Assembly (NCBI GenBank): GCA_028284905.1
Contig: JANQQU010000064.1
Span: forward strand, 145,679 to 209,678
Source of the DNA: Calditrichia bacterium
Lineage (GTDB): Bacteria; Calditrichota; Calditrichia; RBG-13-44-9; J075
Reading direction: 5' to 3'
DNA: 64,000 nt
A program made the position numbers and the translations under genes. The notes beneath the pieces are model-generated. The model worked only from the letters and a program-made list of their open reading frames with translations. It had not been told where the DNA came from and did not search any database. Shown piece after piece: positions 51,427 through 60,033 of the stretch (positions are counted from its first letter, which is position 1; each line of letters starts with the position of its first letter).

Positions 51427-53532
51427 TTATCGAATCAGGAGCATTTTGCCACTCAGGCTACTCTGATCTACTCTCAGGCGATAAATATACGTGCCGGAGC
51501 TTGCCGCCTGTCCATTATCATGACGGCCATCCCAGCGCAGAGAATAGCTGCCGGCGGTTTGATATTGCCGCACTAAAGTTCTGACGCTTTGCCCCAGGGC
51601 ATTATAAATATTTAGCCGGACTTCCGCAGCCCGGGAGAGCTCATAACGGATTGTCGTTTCCGGATTGAATGGATTGGGGAAATTCTGATGCAGCACGAAC
51701 GCTTCCGGCAAGCGCTCTGTGGCGGTGCCATTGATCGCCGTGGCAGGATTGCCCGGATAGTGCAGAATCGCGCCGCCGTCGCCAACTGTCCATAAACGAT
51801 GATTGATGCCGCCAATTGCAAAGAGGTCGTGATCCGTTATCGTTTCTGTGGACGTCCAGGTAAGGCCGCCATCTGTTGTATGCAAAATTGTGCCTTCGGT
51901 CCCGGCAATCCAGCCGGTGCTGTCAGTCCCGAAGAAAATACCGTTTAATGATGCTGTTGTGCCACTATTTTGGGCAGCCCAATTCATTCCGCTATTTGTT
52001 GTCTGGAAAATGCTGCCATTCTCTCCAACCGCCCAGCCGATGCTATCGTTGCGAAAGGCGATCGCCGTAAAATGAGTGGCAAAGCTGTTGCCCTGCAACT
52101 GCCAGGTAATTCCACCATTCGTCGAGTGGAGAATAGTGCTATCGCCAGCGATCCATCCAAGACTGTCATTGTGAAAATAGATGCTGTTTAAGGCGGCAAA
52201 AACGCCGCTGTTTTGTATTTGCCAGAGACTGCCGGCATCGCTGGTCTGGAGAATCGTGCCGCTATCTCCCACAGCCCATGCGGTAGTAGTAGTCAAAGAA
52301 TACACTGCATTTAATGTGTGTTGGACGCTGCTATTTTGCAGCTGCCAGTTTGCCCCGCCGTCGCTGCTTTGCAGAATTGTACCGCCGGCGCCTACGGCCC
52401 AGCCTGTCTGGTCCGTATTAAAAGCAATATCCTTAAGCAGGGCATCTGTATTGCTTGTTTGCGCTTGCCAGGAATCCCCGCCGTTGCTGGTGTAGAGAAT
52501 CGTTCCCAGCGCGCCAGCGGACCATCCTTGCATTTCATCGATAAAACTAAGCGCATGGAGGTTCTGGTAATTTCCGGCGGATAATAAATTCCAATCCGTG
52601 CCATTTACGCTGGTAAGAATAGTGCCATCTTCTCCCACGGCCCAGCCAAAGTTGTTGTCCAGAAATGTGACGCAGCGAAGGGCCGCATCGGTGTTGCTGG
52701 ATTGGGATTGCCAACTGGTGCCGCCATCCGTGGTATGCAAAATGGTGCCTTCGATGCCGGCTGCCCAGCCCATATTTCTATCATTAAATTGAATATCGGA
52801 AAGACTATTGCTAATCCCGCTGTTTTGCTGTTGCCAGTTGTTACCACTATCGGTTGTAAATAATATTGTACCGTCGCCACCAGCGACCCAGCCGGTGCTG
52901 TCATCGATAAAAGAAATCGCGGATAGTGCGGAATTTACCCCGCTGTTTTGTGCCTGCCAGTTAATGCCGCCATCTTCACTGAAAAGGATTGTGCCATTAC
53001 TGCCCACTGCCCAGCCAGTGCTGTAATTCGTAAAATGAATCGCCCGTAAGCGCTCACTGGTGCCACTGTTCTGTAGTTGCCAATTTGCGCCGGCATCACT
53101 GCTGTGGAGAATAACCCCGCTGTTTCCGGCAATCCAGCCAAGACTGTCACTGCTAAAAGAAATGCTCCGTAAGCCCGAAGGGGAATTGCTGTTTATTAAT
53201 CCCCAGTTATTGCCATCGTCTGTGGAATGGAGGATAAGTCCGGCATTGCCCACTGCCCAAAAATTGCTATTGTTTATGCGGAGGAGGTCATTGATGGTTT
53301 CGATTGTTCCACTCTCCCGGCTTTGCCAGGAATTTCCGCCATCATTCGTGTAGAGAATAGTGCCGGCAGCCCCGGCGACCCAGCCGGTATCGCTATTTAG
53401 AAAAGCGGCGCTGTTTAATGAATTGCCCTGGGGAAGGGGGTTTTGCCACACCCAATCTGTTTGCGAGAATAAGGGAAATGTGATTAGTAATAATCCAGTT
53501 AATATACAACGAATATCTGTCACAACTTTCAA
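51427..53532 (-). CDS. YCF48/BNR-repeat secreted protein with T9SS-type sorting domain
   Basis: Translation probably starts at the TTG 53532, 6 bases after GGAGAG, giving a clean signal peptide (TGLLLITFPLFSQ). The ~700-residue protein consists of about 15 repeats of ~42 residues with the pattern GWxxGxxGTILxTxDGGxxWxxQxSG (e.g. AVGSNGTILFSEDGGINW), folding into beta-propellers like YCF48/photosystem-assembly proteins and BNR hydrolases. It ends with the sorting domain LHQNFPNPFNPETTIRYELS ... YIYRLRVDQSSLSGKMLL. It is probably secreted or surface-attached; the ligand is unknown. Its repetitive DNA is a possible assembly risk. Confidence 0.85.
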   Translation of the reverse strand: MKVVTDIRCILTGLLLITFPLFSQTDWVWQNPLPQGNSLNSAAFLNSDTGWVAGAAGTILYTNDGGNSWQSRESGTIETINDLLRINNSNFWAVGNAGLILHSTDDGNNWGLINSNSPSGLRSISFSSDSLGWIAGNSGVILHSSDAGANWQLQNSGTSERLRAIHFTNYSTGWAVGSNGTILFSEDGGINWQAQNSGVNSALSAISFIDDSTGWVAGGDGTILFTTDSGNNWQQQNSGISNSLSDIQFNDRNMGWAAGIEGTILHTTDGGTSWQSQSSNTDAALRCVTFLDNNFGWAVGEDGTILTSVNGTDWNLLSAGNYQNLHALSFIDEMQGWSAGALGTILYTSNGGDSWQAQTSNTDALLKDIAFNTDQTGWAVGAGGTILQSSDGGANWQLQNSSVQHTLNAVYSLTTTTAWAVGDSGTILQTSDAGSLWQIQNSGVFAALNSIYFHNDSLGWIAGDSTILHSTNGGITWQLQGNSFATHFTAIAFRNDSIGWAVGENGSIFQTTNSGMNWAAQNSGTTASLNGIFFGTDSTGWIAGTEGTILHTTDGGLTWTSTETITDHDLFAIGGINHRLWTVGDGGAILHYPGNPATAINGTATERLPEAFVLHQNFPNPFNPETTIRYELSRAAEVRLNIYNALGQSVRTLVRQYQTAGSYSLRWDGRHDNGQAASSGTYIYRLRVDQSSLSGKMLLIR

Positions 53533-53778
53533 AACTCTCTCCTCATAAAAATAATTCGACAATATTACCTTGCAGCGGATTTAGTATGACTGTATGCGCG
53601 ATACAGCAACTGCCGCCCGTTTTGACAAGGACAATCGGACATTCACGCGAATATCCACTACCGATGTTGGGTAATTGTGATAAGTAAGAAAGACCGTCTG
53701 ATATTTAGCCTATTTCTGGCAAAATATTGTGACAGAATTAAAAATGTTTGGAATTATGATCCTGGAAAGAATTAATGA

Positions 53779-53942
53779 AATGCGGAATTTCGAATGTGGA
53801 ATGCGGAATGGCGAAAGAATAATGCGGAATTTCGAATGTGGAATGCGGAATTGAAAAATTATTACAAAAACCCTCAATTCCGAATTCCCAATTCCGAATT
53901 CCGAATTCCCAATTCCCAATTCCGCATTCCACATTCTCAATT
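53779..53942. repeat. Fold-back heptamer array 1
   Basis: A left arm of 7-base units (AATGCGG, AATTTCG, AATGTGG, AATGCGG, AATGGCG and further) and a right arm of their complements (CCGAATT, CCCAATT, CCGCATT, CCACATT) flank a core GAAAAATTATTACAAA. Arms pair with each other, so the whole ~165-base block can fold. It ends at the DUF885 stop codon. Because 7 bases give a 7-residue period over three units, it produces spurious repetitive reading frames. Confidence 0.9.
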
Positions 53943-53943
53943 A

Positions 53944-55602
53944 CTACGGTTTGCCGGTTAATTCGCGGATCTGGTCATCATTGCCGGTCATTTCCCAGCG
54001 GATCAGTGAGACCGGAATGAGGCCGATGGCATCCATTTCCTCGAAAAAGTCCGCCATTACGAATTTATCCTTTAATTGATTGCTCCGCTCTGTCAGCAAT
54101 TCCTCGATGAGGTATTTCCCGGTAACGTATATGCTGCCGTAGCCGGGCTGACGCATATAGAGCAGCTGCTCGAAACCAAGCAGGTCGAGGTCTTCACGCA
54201 TCCAGCCGCGCGGTGTCCATTTTACATGATAATCCCGTGCTTCCTTCATCGTGAAGATATTGGCGTGGGCGTAAAGGGAGCCAAGACCGCGGGCAGCACG
54301 CTGGGCGAGCATGATCCAGACAATCTCCCGCACCTGCGGATTGTCATCGTAGAGACCGGCATGCATGAACATCTCTTCCACGCCGGTGGCGAGGCCTTCC
54401 GAACGGCTGTCCCAGATGTTATAAAGCAATGGCCCGCGACGGATCGGACTGGGATGGGGCAGTTTTTCCATCCGCTGTAAATCCCACCAGTGGTAAAAGT
54501 GCGTGTTCAAGGTATTCGGTTCATAATGAATCGCGGTGAGGAAGAAATTGCGCTTATCTTTCGGAATAAAGGGCACTTGTTTGACGCGCAGTGCGGAATC
54601 CATATAATCGCGCATAACCAGCATCTTTTTTTCCCCGAGGAAAGCGAGATATTTTTTCAGGGATGCGTCGATCTGTTTGGCAAAATCTTCTGCATTGTCG
54701 ATATCCTCCAACGGTGGGAGATGGATATTACGCTGCTCTTCCAGTTTCATGGAAGAATGGGCGCGGCTCAGCTCCCGTTTCAGCAAGTCCACTTCCTGTT
54801 CCCAGGAAAGCGGCACCAGGTGGACGTTATGGCGATGCCAGGTATAATTCTCTTTCCCGATGCCGGAAGGACCGGTCTTCTTCGGGGATTCCGCTTCCAG
54901 CCATTCAACGAAGGAAAGCGTCGCTTTGTGGGCCTTCTCCAGCGCTTCCTTAAAGGCCGATCCGGTAGTGGCAGTTTGTTCTTTCAGCCCTTCCAGCATG
55001 CTGGCCTGGTCGCGCAGATTTCCGATACCGCCAATCCAGAGCTCCCGGCCGTTACCGGTAAGATTTTCCCGGGCTTGTTCCAGCAACGGAGGCACGGTTT
55101 TTAGTTCTGCCGTTAATTTTGCCTCGGATGGTTTATCCAGCGGGAATGTATAGGTCCACAGTTCGATCAGGGCATGATTCGTCGGACCTTCATGGGCGGG
55201 CGTATCGCTTTGGTAATCCCAAACCGACGTGTAGTAGGCAGGATCGCGCACCCAGGGCTTTAGCACACGGATATTGAAATCCATCCCATTCATTTCCGCC
55301 CGGACAATCTGAAAATCAACCATCTCCGGGATCGTCCAGCCGCTGGTATCAATCGCGGTCAGGCGTGCCTGATAATTTTTGAGCTCCTCGTGCATCTTCG
55401 CCATCGTCGCCGCCCGATAGTCCGGTGCCCCATTATGCAACTGTGGATTTTCAAAATCCCGCCAATCCTGGAAAAGCGTGAGCAAGTCCTGATAGGTTTC
55501 ACTGGATTTTTTCTTCATGGCAACCTCATCGTTTTGCGCATTGAGGGTTGATAAAATGAACAGTGACAGCAAAAGCTGCACAATCAGCCATTTGAAATGC
55601 AT
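53944..55602 (-). CDS. DUF885 family secreted peptidase-like protein
   Basis: The start at 55602 follows GGAG and gives a 552-residue protein with a signal peptide (LIVQLLLSLFILSTLNAQ). The body is helical and matches the DUF885 family: HYEPNTLNTHFYHWWD, SRSEGLATGVEEMFMHAGLY (the EG-x-A motif) and AQRAARGLGSLYAHANIFTM. DUF885 proteins are thermolysin-fold-like putative metallopeptidases; the classic HExxH is not seen here, so activity is uncertain. It is bracketed by two heptamer arrays in inverted orientation. Confidence 0.75.
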   Translation of the reverse strand: MHFKWLIVQLLLSLFILSTLNAQNDEVAMKKKSSETYQDLLTLFQDWRDFENPQLHNGAPDYRAATMAKMHEELKNYQARLTAIDTSGWTIPEMVDFQIVRAEMNGMDFNIRVLKPWVRDPAYYTSVWDYQSDTPAHEGPTNHALIELWTYTFPLDKPSEAKLTAELKTVPPLLEQARENLTGNGRELWIGGIGNLRDQASMLEGLKEQTATTGSAFKEALEKAHKATLSFVEWLEAESPKKTGPSGIGKENYTWHRHNVHLVPLSWEQEVDLLKRELSRAHSSMKLEEQRNIHLPPLEDIDNAEDFAKQIDASLKKYLAFLGEKKMLVMRDYMDSALRVKQVPFIPKDKRNFFLTAIHYEPNTLNTHFYHWWDLQRMEKLPHPSPIRRGPLLYNIWDSRSEGLATGVEEMFMHAGLYDDNPQVREIVWIMLAQRAARGLGSLYAHANIFTMKEARDYHVKWTPRGWMREDLDLLGFEQLLYMRQPGYGSIYVTGKYLIEELLTERSNQLKDKFVMADFFEEMDAIGLIPVSLIRWEMTGNDDQIRELTGKP

Positions 55603-55726
55603 AACGGTCTCCATCTGCTATGGGTGAGGAAATCTGGTTTTTGATGCAGCACTTTCTTCCGATAAACCAAAAAGCATGCTGATCCCGGGGATGTTTTTCT
55701 CTCCATAAATTGAAGATAGCAAAAGG

Positions 55727-55840
55727 GAGGCAAATGGGCAAACTCGGAATGCGGAATTCGGAATGCGGAATTGGGAATTTAGAATCTTTGTAATAATTTT
55801 TCAATTCCGCATTCACCATTCCACATTCGTCATTCCGCCA
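55727..55840. repeat. Fold-back heptamer array 2
   Basis: A GGCAAATGGGC start is followed by units AACTCGG, AATGCGG, AATTCGG, AATGCGG, AATTGGG, the core TTTGTAATAATTTTTC, and then AATTCCG, CATTCAC, CATTCCA, CATTCGT, CATTCCG. The core is the reverse complement of that in array 1, so arrays 1 and 2 flank DUF885 in opposite orientation. Confidence 0.88.
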
Positions 55841-55855
55841 ACTATTCCGCAAAAA

Positions 55856-55884
55856 TTGCATAATTCCTGTAGTTCGGCTATTAT
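55856..55884 (+). promoter_or_regulatory. Promoter of the first sensor kinase
   Basis: TTGCAT (55856-55861) and TATTAT (55879-55884) are separated by 17 bases. The same pair with the same spacing and almost the same flanks occurs before the second kinase (59969-59997), which argues for function. Confidence 0.7.
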
Positions 55885-55920
55885 AAAGTAATTCTAACAT
55901 TATTCAACATGGATGGCGCG

Positions 55921-58900
55921 ATGGCTGTGTCTCGTAGTTCTTTTTCTACTCTGGTATTGATTGCCTGCTGCCTTTCGGTAAATCTTTCCGGACAAATTGA
56001 TGACCTCAAATTTGAGAATCTTACTGTATTGGATGGACTCCCGGTAAACAACGTGCAAGTGACCCTTCAGGATAGTATGGGATTTTTATGGATGGGGACC
56101 ACGAACGGATTGGTAAGATACGACGGCCATGATATGACCGTCTATCAATATGATTCGAACGATCCACATAGCTTGGACGGCTTTAGTATTAGATCACTGT
56201 ATGAAGATGCTTCTGGGGAGATTTGGGTTGGTTCACAGACCTGTGGGCTTAACCGTTTTAACCGCTCAACGGAAACTTTTACTCAGTTTCGGCCCTCGCA
56301 ATACGATTCGTCTATTTTCGATATAATAAACGACTTACAAGTATCCAATCCACCAATTGCAGCAATTTTAGACATAAAGAATGACCTGGACAGTAGTGTA
56401 GTGTTCAGTTTACCAGAAGAAACGACTTTCCTGATTAGTGCTATGGGAGAAGGAATGATCGGGGAGTTCTGGAATTATGGATGGATTGAATATCTGGATA
56501 GCAATATTGTTTGGGAGATGAATTTCAGTAAATCTTTTTGGGCGGGAGGACATCATAAGAATAAAATTCAAATAGAATTAATGACATTACCAGCCGGTAG
56601 TTATCGGCTATGTTATCAAACTGAGAACAAATATCCTTTTGCACAACCGGGAGTATCGCCGCCGTTACATCCCCATTTGTTAGGCATACAATTATTGGCT
56701 GTAAAGGATAAACGCGTGATTGAAACCACTCTGGCGAGGCAACAATATCATGAGGGAATCCAATTCGGTATTATTTATGGTATGAGCGGTAGCGCAGGGG
56801 GGAATATTCTCTGGATTATAAACCCATGGTTTGGCTTATGCCGTATAGATACGAAAAGCGGTTCCTTTCGAAGTTTTTACGTTGATGCCAGTGATCCGAA
56901 ATCAATCCCGACTAATAGATTGTTTTGTATCTATACAGATCAGGAGGGAATTATTTGGATTGGAGCGGACCGAGGTTTAATAAAGTTTGACCCCGCGGTT
57001 GAGATATTCACCCTTTTCCAATCGGATATTAGCAAGGAAAGTGGGGGGGATGATTATTTTACGAGCATACATGAAGATAGAGCAGGAGTGATATGGTTGG
57101 GCAGTTACGCAAACGGACTGTTTAAATTTGACAAAAAAAATGGCAATTTTCAGCAGTATGCACATGACCCTGATGATCCCAACAGTTTAAGCAATAATCG
57201 TGTTACTTCAATCTCGGAAGATAATCAAGGAATGTTATGGCTGACTGTAGCAAGTGAATTGAACTTATTCGATAAAACAGGCCGATTTCAACATTTTCGA
57301 TTCGATTCGGAGCCGGATAATGGCCTCGCCGGCGTTGTAAATTCTATTTATAAAGATCATAGTGATGTGATGTGGTTAAACACCTGGTTGGCAGGGGGGT
57401 ATCGGGTAGATCGAAATAGTCAACCACTTAGTTTTTACCATAATGATCCCGATAACACTAATATCTTGAGCAGCAATTTTATTGATATCCTTTATGAGGA
57501 TCGTTCCGGAGCAATCTGGATCGGCACTCGAAATGATGGCCTGAATAAAATAGTGCGCCAAAAAGAAAATGACGGGGAGGAAATCTTCATTCATTACCGT
57601 CACGATCCTTCAGATACAACTAGCCTGGCAAGTAATACTATTTGGGCAATCTATGAAGATCTTGCCGGTAATCTCTGGGCGGGAGGGAGAGGTGGGCTTT
57701 CCCGACTGAAACCGAATAACCGGGATAAAGGCATTTTTGTCAATTACCGGCGTGATACCAACAATCCCAATAGTTTAAGTAGTAATACTGTTAACACAAT
57801 TTATGAGGATCGCTCCGGGACGATCTGGGTTGGTACTCGTGCGGGGCTTGAACAGTTTCATCCAGAGACGGAAATATTTACTCGCGGGGAAATCGGGGGC
57901 AATTTTGTTGTCATAAAAATTTATGAAGATGAATCAGGAACATTATGGTTGGGAACAGAAAAGAATGGATTAATAAAGTATAACCGGAAAACACAACAAT
58001 CTATACTTTATCAATTTGATGATATTGGTGTAGGAGAAGTGTTCGTTATTCATGAGGATGCTGGTGGACGTTTTTGGGTGCGAACCGCTAATAAAGGACT
58101 TCATCTGCTAGATAGGGAGAGTGGAAATTTTTCTCGTTTTACCCATAAATATAATTTAGTGGCACATTGGGGAGTTGAATTGCTGGAAGATGGTGACGGC
58201 CTTTTTTGGTTAGGGCGATGGGGAGGAATATCCATTTTTGATCCCGAAACAAAGTTGTTTAGAGATTTTCCGCTGAATGACGAAATTTCGGATTTAAGAA
58301 TTACTTCCGCCTTCATGAGCCCACGCAGTGGAGAAATGATCTGGGGGGGAAAGAACGGTTTGGTGATCTTTCACCCGGATAGCATTCAAACAAATCCTTA
58401 CCCGCCGCCGGTCGCTATCACGGAGCTAAAGCTCTTTAACGAGGTTGTAGAAGTTGGCGGCGATTCTCCCCTGAAAAAAGCAATATCAGTGAGCGATACC
58501 CTGCAACTGGCGTATTGGCAAAACGATATTGCCCTCAAGTTTGCCGCTCTACAGTATAACGATCCGGCAGCGAATCAATATGCTTTCTACCTGGAAAATT
58601 ATGAAAAAAACTGGCGATTTGTCGGCACCCAACGCGAGGCCAACTATACCAATCTCGACCCCGGCGAATATGTTTTCCGGGTAAAAGCGGCGAATAACCA
58701 CGGTCTCTGGAATGAGGAAGGGAAATCACTGCGGATTATTATTTCCCCACCTTGGTGGCAAACATCCTGGGCTTATGGGCTATACGCGTTGTTAATGCTG
58801 GGACTCTTATACGGCGTTCGTCGCTTTGAAATCAACCGGCAAAAAAAGAAAATGGCCCTGCAAATGTCCCGGAAACGGGCGGAGGATGCGGAAGAACTGG

Positions 58901-59781
58901 CCGGAGAACGGGCACGGATGCTTTCCGTCGTGGAGGAAAAAAACGCCGAATTGATTCGCACCCGCGAGCAGTTAATCGTTCAGGAAAAGTTAGCCTCCTT
59001 AGGCCAACTGACGGCAGGGATTGCCCACGAGATCAAGAATCCGCTAAACTTCGTGAATAACTTCGCCGAGCTACTGGTGGAAATGGTTGATGAATTGAAA
59101 GCGGATATCGAAGAACACAAGGGGATGCTCGATGCGGAAACCCTGAAAAAGAGCGAGGAAGTGCTGGAGGATGCGGAAGATTTGATGATACACATTGCCG
59201 ATAATGCCGTTAAAATCAACGAACATGGCAAGCGCGCTAATAATATCGTTAATGGCATGCTGCAGCATTCCCGTGGTAAATCCGGGGAGTTTCAGGCGAC
59301 CGATCTTAATGCATTGCTGGATGAATATATCAACCTGGCCTATCATGGGATGCGGGCGAAAAATGGTGATTTTAATGTAACGATTGAACGGGATTTTGAT
59401 GATACTGTCGGAGAGATTCCCCTGGTGCCGCAGGACATTAGCCGGGTGTTTTTGAATCTGCTGAATAATGCGTTTGAGGCGTTTGATATCCCCCTCGGTC
59501 CCCCTTCAAAGGGGGAGGCAAGGGTGGTAGTCAGCAGTAAGAACCTCGGGGAGCAAGTGGCAGTGCGTATTCGTGACAATGGGCCGGGCATACCGGAGGA
59601 TATCCGCAAGCAGATCTTCAATCCCTTCTTCACTACCAAACCAACCGGACAGGGCAATACCGGACTGGGGCTATCAATCAGTCACGATATCGTCGTAAAA
59701 GTGCACCGCGGAGAAATTGCCGTCGATTCCCAGCCGGGAGAGTTTACGGAATTTGTGATACGCCTACCGAAAAAACAGTGA
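55921..59781 (+). CDS. Sensor histidine kinase with propeller, Y_Y_Y and HATPase domains (no receiver)
   Basis: The start is taken at ATG 55921, not 55909, because only this ATG is conserved in the second kinase, with GGATGG upstream. The 1286-residue protein has a signal peptide (to ~25), a large periplasmic part of Reg_prop beta-propeller repeats (e.g. FLWMGTTNGLVRYDG; IWVGSQTCGLNRFN), interrupted at ~160-263 by an inserted beta domain, then a Y_Y_Y domain (~865-935), one membrane helix (~949-966), a coiled coil, and HisKA with H1036 in AGIAHEIKNPLN. The HATPase has NLLNNAFEAF, DNGPGIP and TKPTGQGNTGLGL. It resembles Bacteroidota polysaccharide sensors but ends after the ATPase domain, so its response regulator must be elsewhere. 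Confidence 0.92.
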   Translation: MAVSRSSFSTLVLIACCLSVNLSGQIDDLKFENLTVLDGLPVNNVQVTLQDSMGFLWMGTTNGLVRYDGHDMTVYQYDSNDPHSLDGFSIRSLYEDASGEIWVGSQTCGLNRFNRSTETFTQFRPSQYDSSIFDIINDLQVSNPPIAAILDIKNDLDSSVVFSLPEETTFLISAMGEGMIGEFWNYGWIEYLDSNIVWEMNFSKSFWAGGHHKNKIQIELMTLPAGSYRLCYQTENKYPFAQPGVSPPLHPHLLGIQLLAVKDKRVIETTLARQQYHEGIQFGIIYGMSGSAGGNILWIINPWFGLCRIDTKSGSFRSFYVDASDPKSIPTNRLFCIYTDQEGIIWIGADRGLIKFDPAVEIFTLFQSDISKESGGDDYFTSIHEDRAGVIWLGSYANGLFKFDKKNGNFQQYAHDPDDPNSLSNNRVTSISEDNQGMLWLTVASELNLFDKTGRFQHFRFDSEPDNGLAGVVNSIYKDHSDVMWLNTWLAGGYRVDRNSQPLSFYHNDPDNTNILSSNFIDILYEDRSGAIWIGTRNDGLNKIVRQKENDGEEIFIHYRHDPSDTTSLASNTIWAIYEDLAGNLWAGGRGGLSRLKPNNRDKGIFVNYRRDTNNPNSLSSNTVNTIYEDRSGTIWVGTRAGLEQFHPETEIFTRGEIGGNFVVIKIYEDESGTLWLGTEKNGLIKYNRKTQQSILYQFDDIGVGEVFVIHEDAGGRFWVRTANKGLHLLDRESGNFSRFTHKYNLVAHWGVELLEDGDGLFWLGRWGGISIFDPETKLFRDFPLNDEISDLRITSAFMSPRSGEMIWGGKNGLVIFHPDSIQTNPYPPPVAITELKLFNEVVEVGGDSPLKKAISVSDTLQLAYWQNDIALKFAALQYNDPAANQYAFYLENYEKNWRFVGTQREANYTNLDPGEYVFRVKAANNHGLWNEEGKSLRIIISPPWWQTSWAYGLYALLMLGLLYGVRRFEINRQKKKMALQMSRKRAEDAEELAGERARMLSVVEEKNAELIRTREQLIVQEKLASLGQLTAGIAHEIKNPLNFVNNFAELLVEMVDELKADIEEHKGMLDAETLKKSEEVLEDAEDLMIHIADNAVKINEHGKRANNIVNGMLQHSRGKSGEFQATDLNALLDEYINLAYHGMRAKNGDFNVTIERDFDDTVGEIPLVPQDISRVFLNLLNNAFEAFDIPLGPPSKGEARVVVSSKNLGEQVAVRIRDNGPGIPEDIRKQIFNPFFTTKPTGQGNTGLGLSISHDIVVKVHRGEIAVDSQPGEFTEFVIRLPKKQ
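59488..59520 (+). repeat. G/C palindrome inside kinase coding region
   Basis: CCCCTCGGTCCCCCTTCAAAGGGGGAGG sits in frame in the HATPase domain and encodes PLGPPSKGEA between the N-box and the next strand. The CCCCCTTCAAAGGGGG palindrome is a type usually seen between genes. Reading frame is preserved and the segment falls in a variable loop. Confidence 0.6.
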
Positions 59782-59947
59782 TCAGTGATCAGTTATCAGT
59801 TATCATTTTTCAGTTATCAGATTTACACGTTTGTAATTTTCACTGACTACTGATAATTGATAACTGTAAACTGTTCACTGATAACTGTTCACTGATAACT
59901 GTAAACTGTTCACTGATAACTGTAAACTGTTAACTGATAACTGTAAT
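59776..59947. repeat. Fold-back heptamer array 3
   Basis: Units CAGTGAT, CAGTGAT, CAGTTAT, CAGTTAT, CATTTTT, CAGTTAT precede a core CGTTTGTAATTTTC, followed by ACTGATA, ACTGTAA, ACTGTTC, ACTGATA and others, again with complementary arms. The array begins within the stop codon region of the first kinase (CAGTGA supplies the TGA). It ends at the same junction sequence, CCGCCAACTAT, as array 2. Confidence 0.9.
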
Positions 59948-59968
59948 CCGCCAACTATTTCGCAAAAA

Positions 59969-59997
59969 TTGCATAATTCCTATAGTTCGGCTATTAT
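59969..59997 (+). promoter_or_regulatory. Promoter of the second sensor kinase
   Basis: TTGCAT (59969-59974) and TATTAT (59992-59997), 17 bases apart, lie in a ~85-base block nearly identical to that upstream of the first kinase. The 5' leader is about 30 bases. Confidence 0.7.
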
Positions 59998-60033
59998 AAA
60001 GTAATTCCGAAATTATTTAACAGGGATGGTGCG

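Noticed and set aside
53710..53940. Repetitive minus-strand frame within heptamer array 1 (IPHSKFR-like repeats)
   Set aside because: Seven-base units give a frame-cycling peptide with 7-residue period. It has no ribosome-binding site and only reflects the DNA repeat.
53779..53942. CRISPR-like array
   Set aside because: Units are only 7 bases, with no spacers and no cas genes; arms are complementary, unlike CRISPR.
55526..55900. Minus-strand 124-codon frame across array 2 and the start of DUF885
   Set aside because: It overlaps the 5' end of a real gene and the heptamer array; composition is not protein-like.
55909..55920. Upstream ATG for the first sensor kinase
   Set aside because: The aligned region before the second kinase has no matching in-frame start, while the ATG at 55921 is conserved with GGATGG in front.
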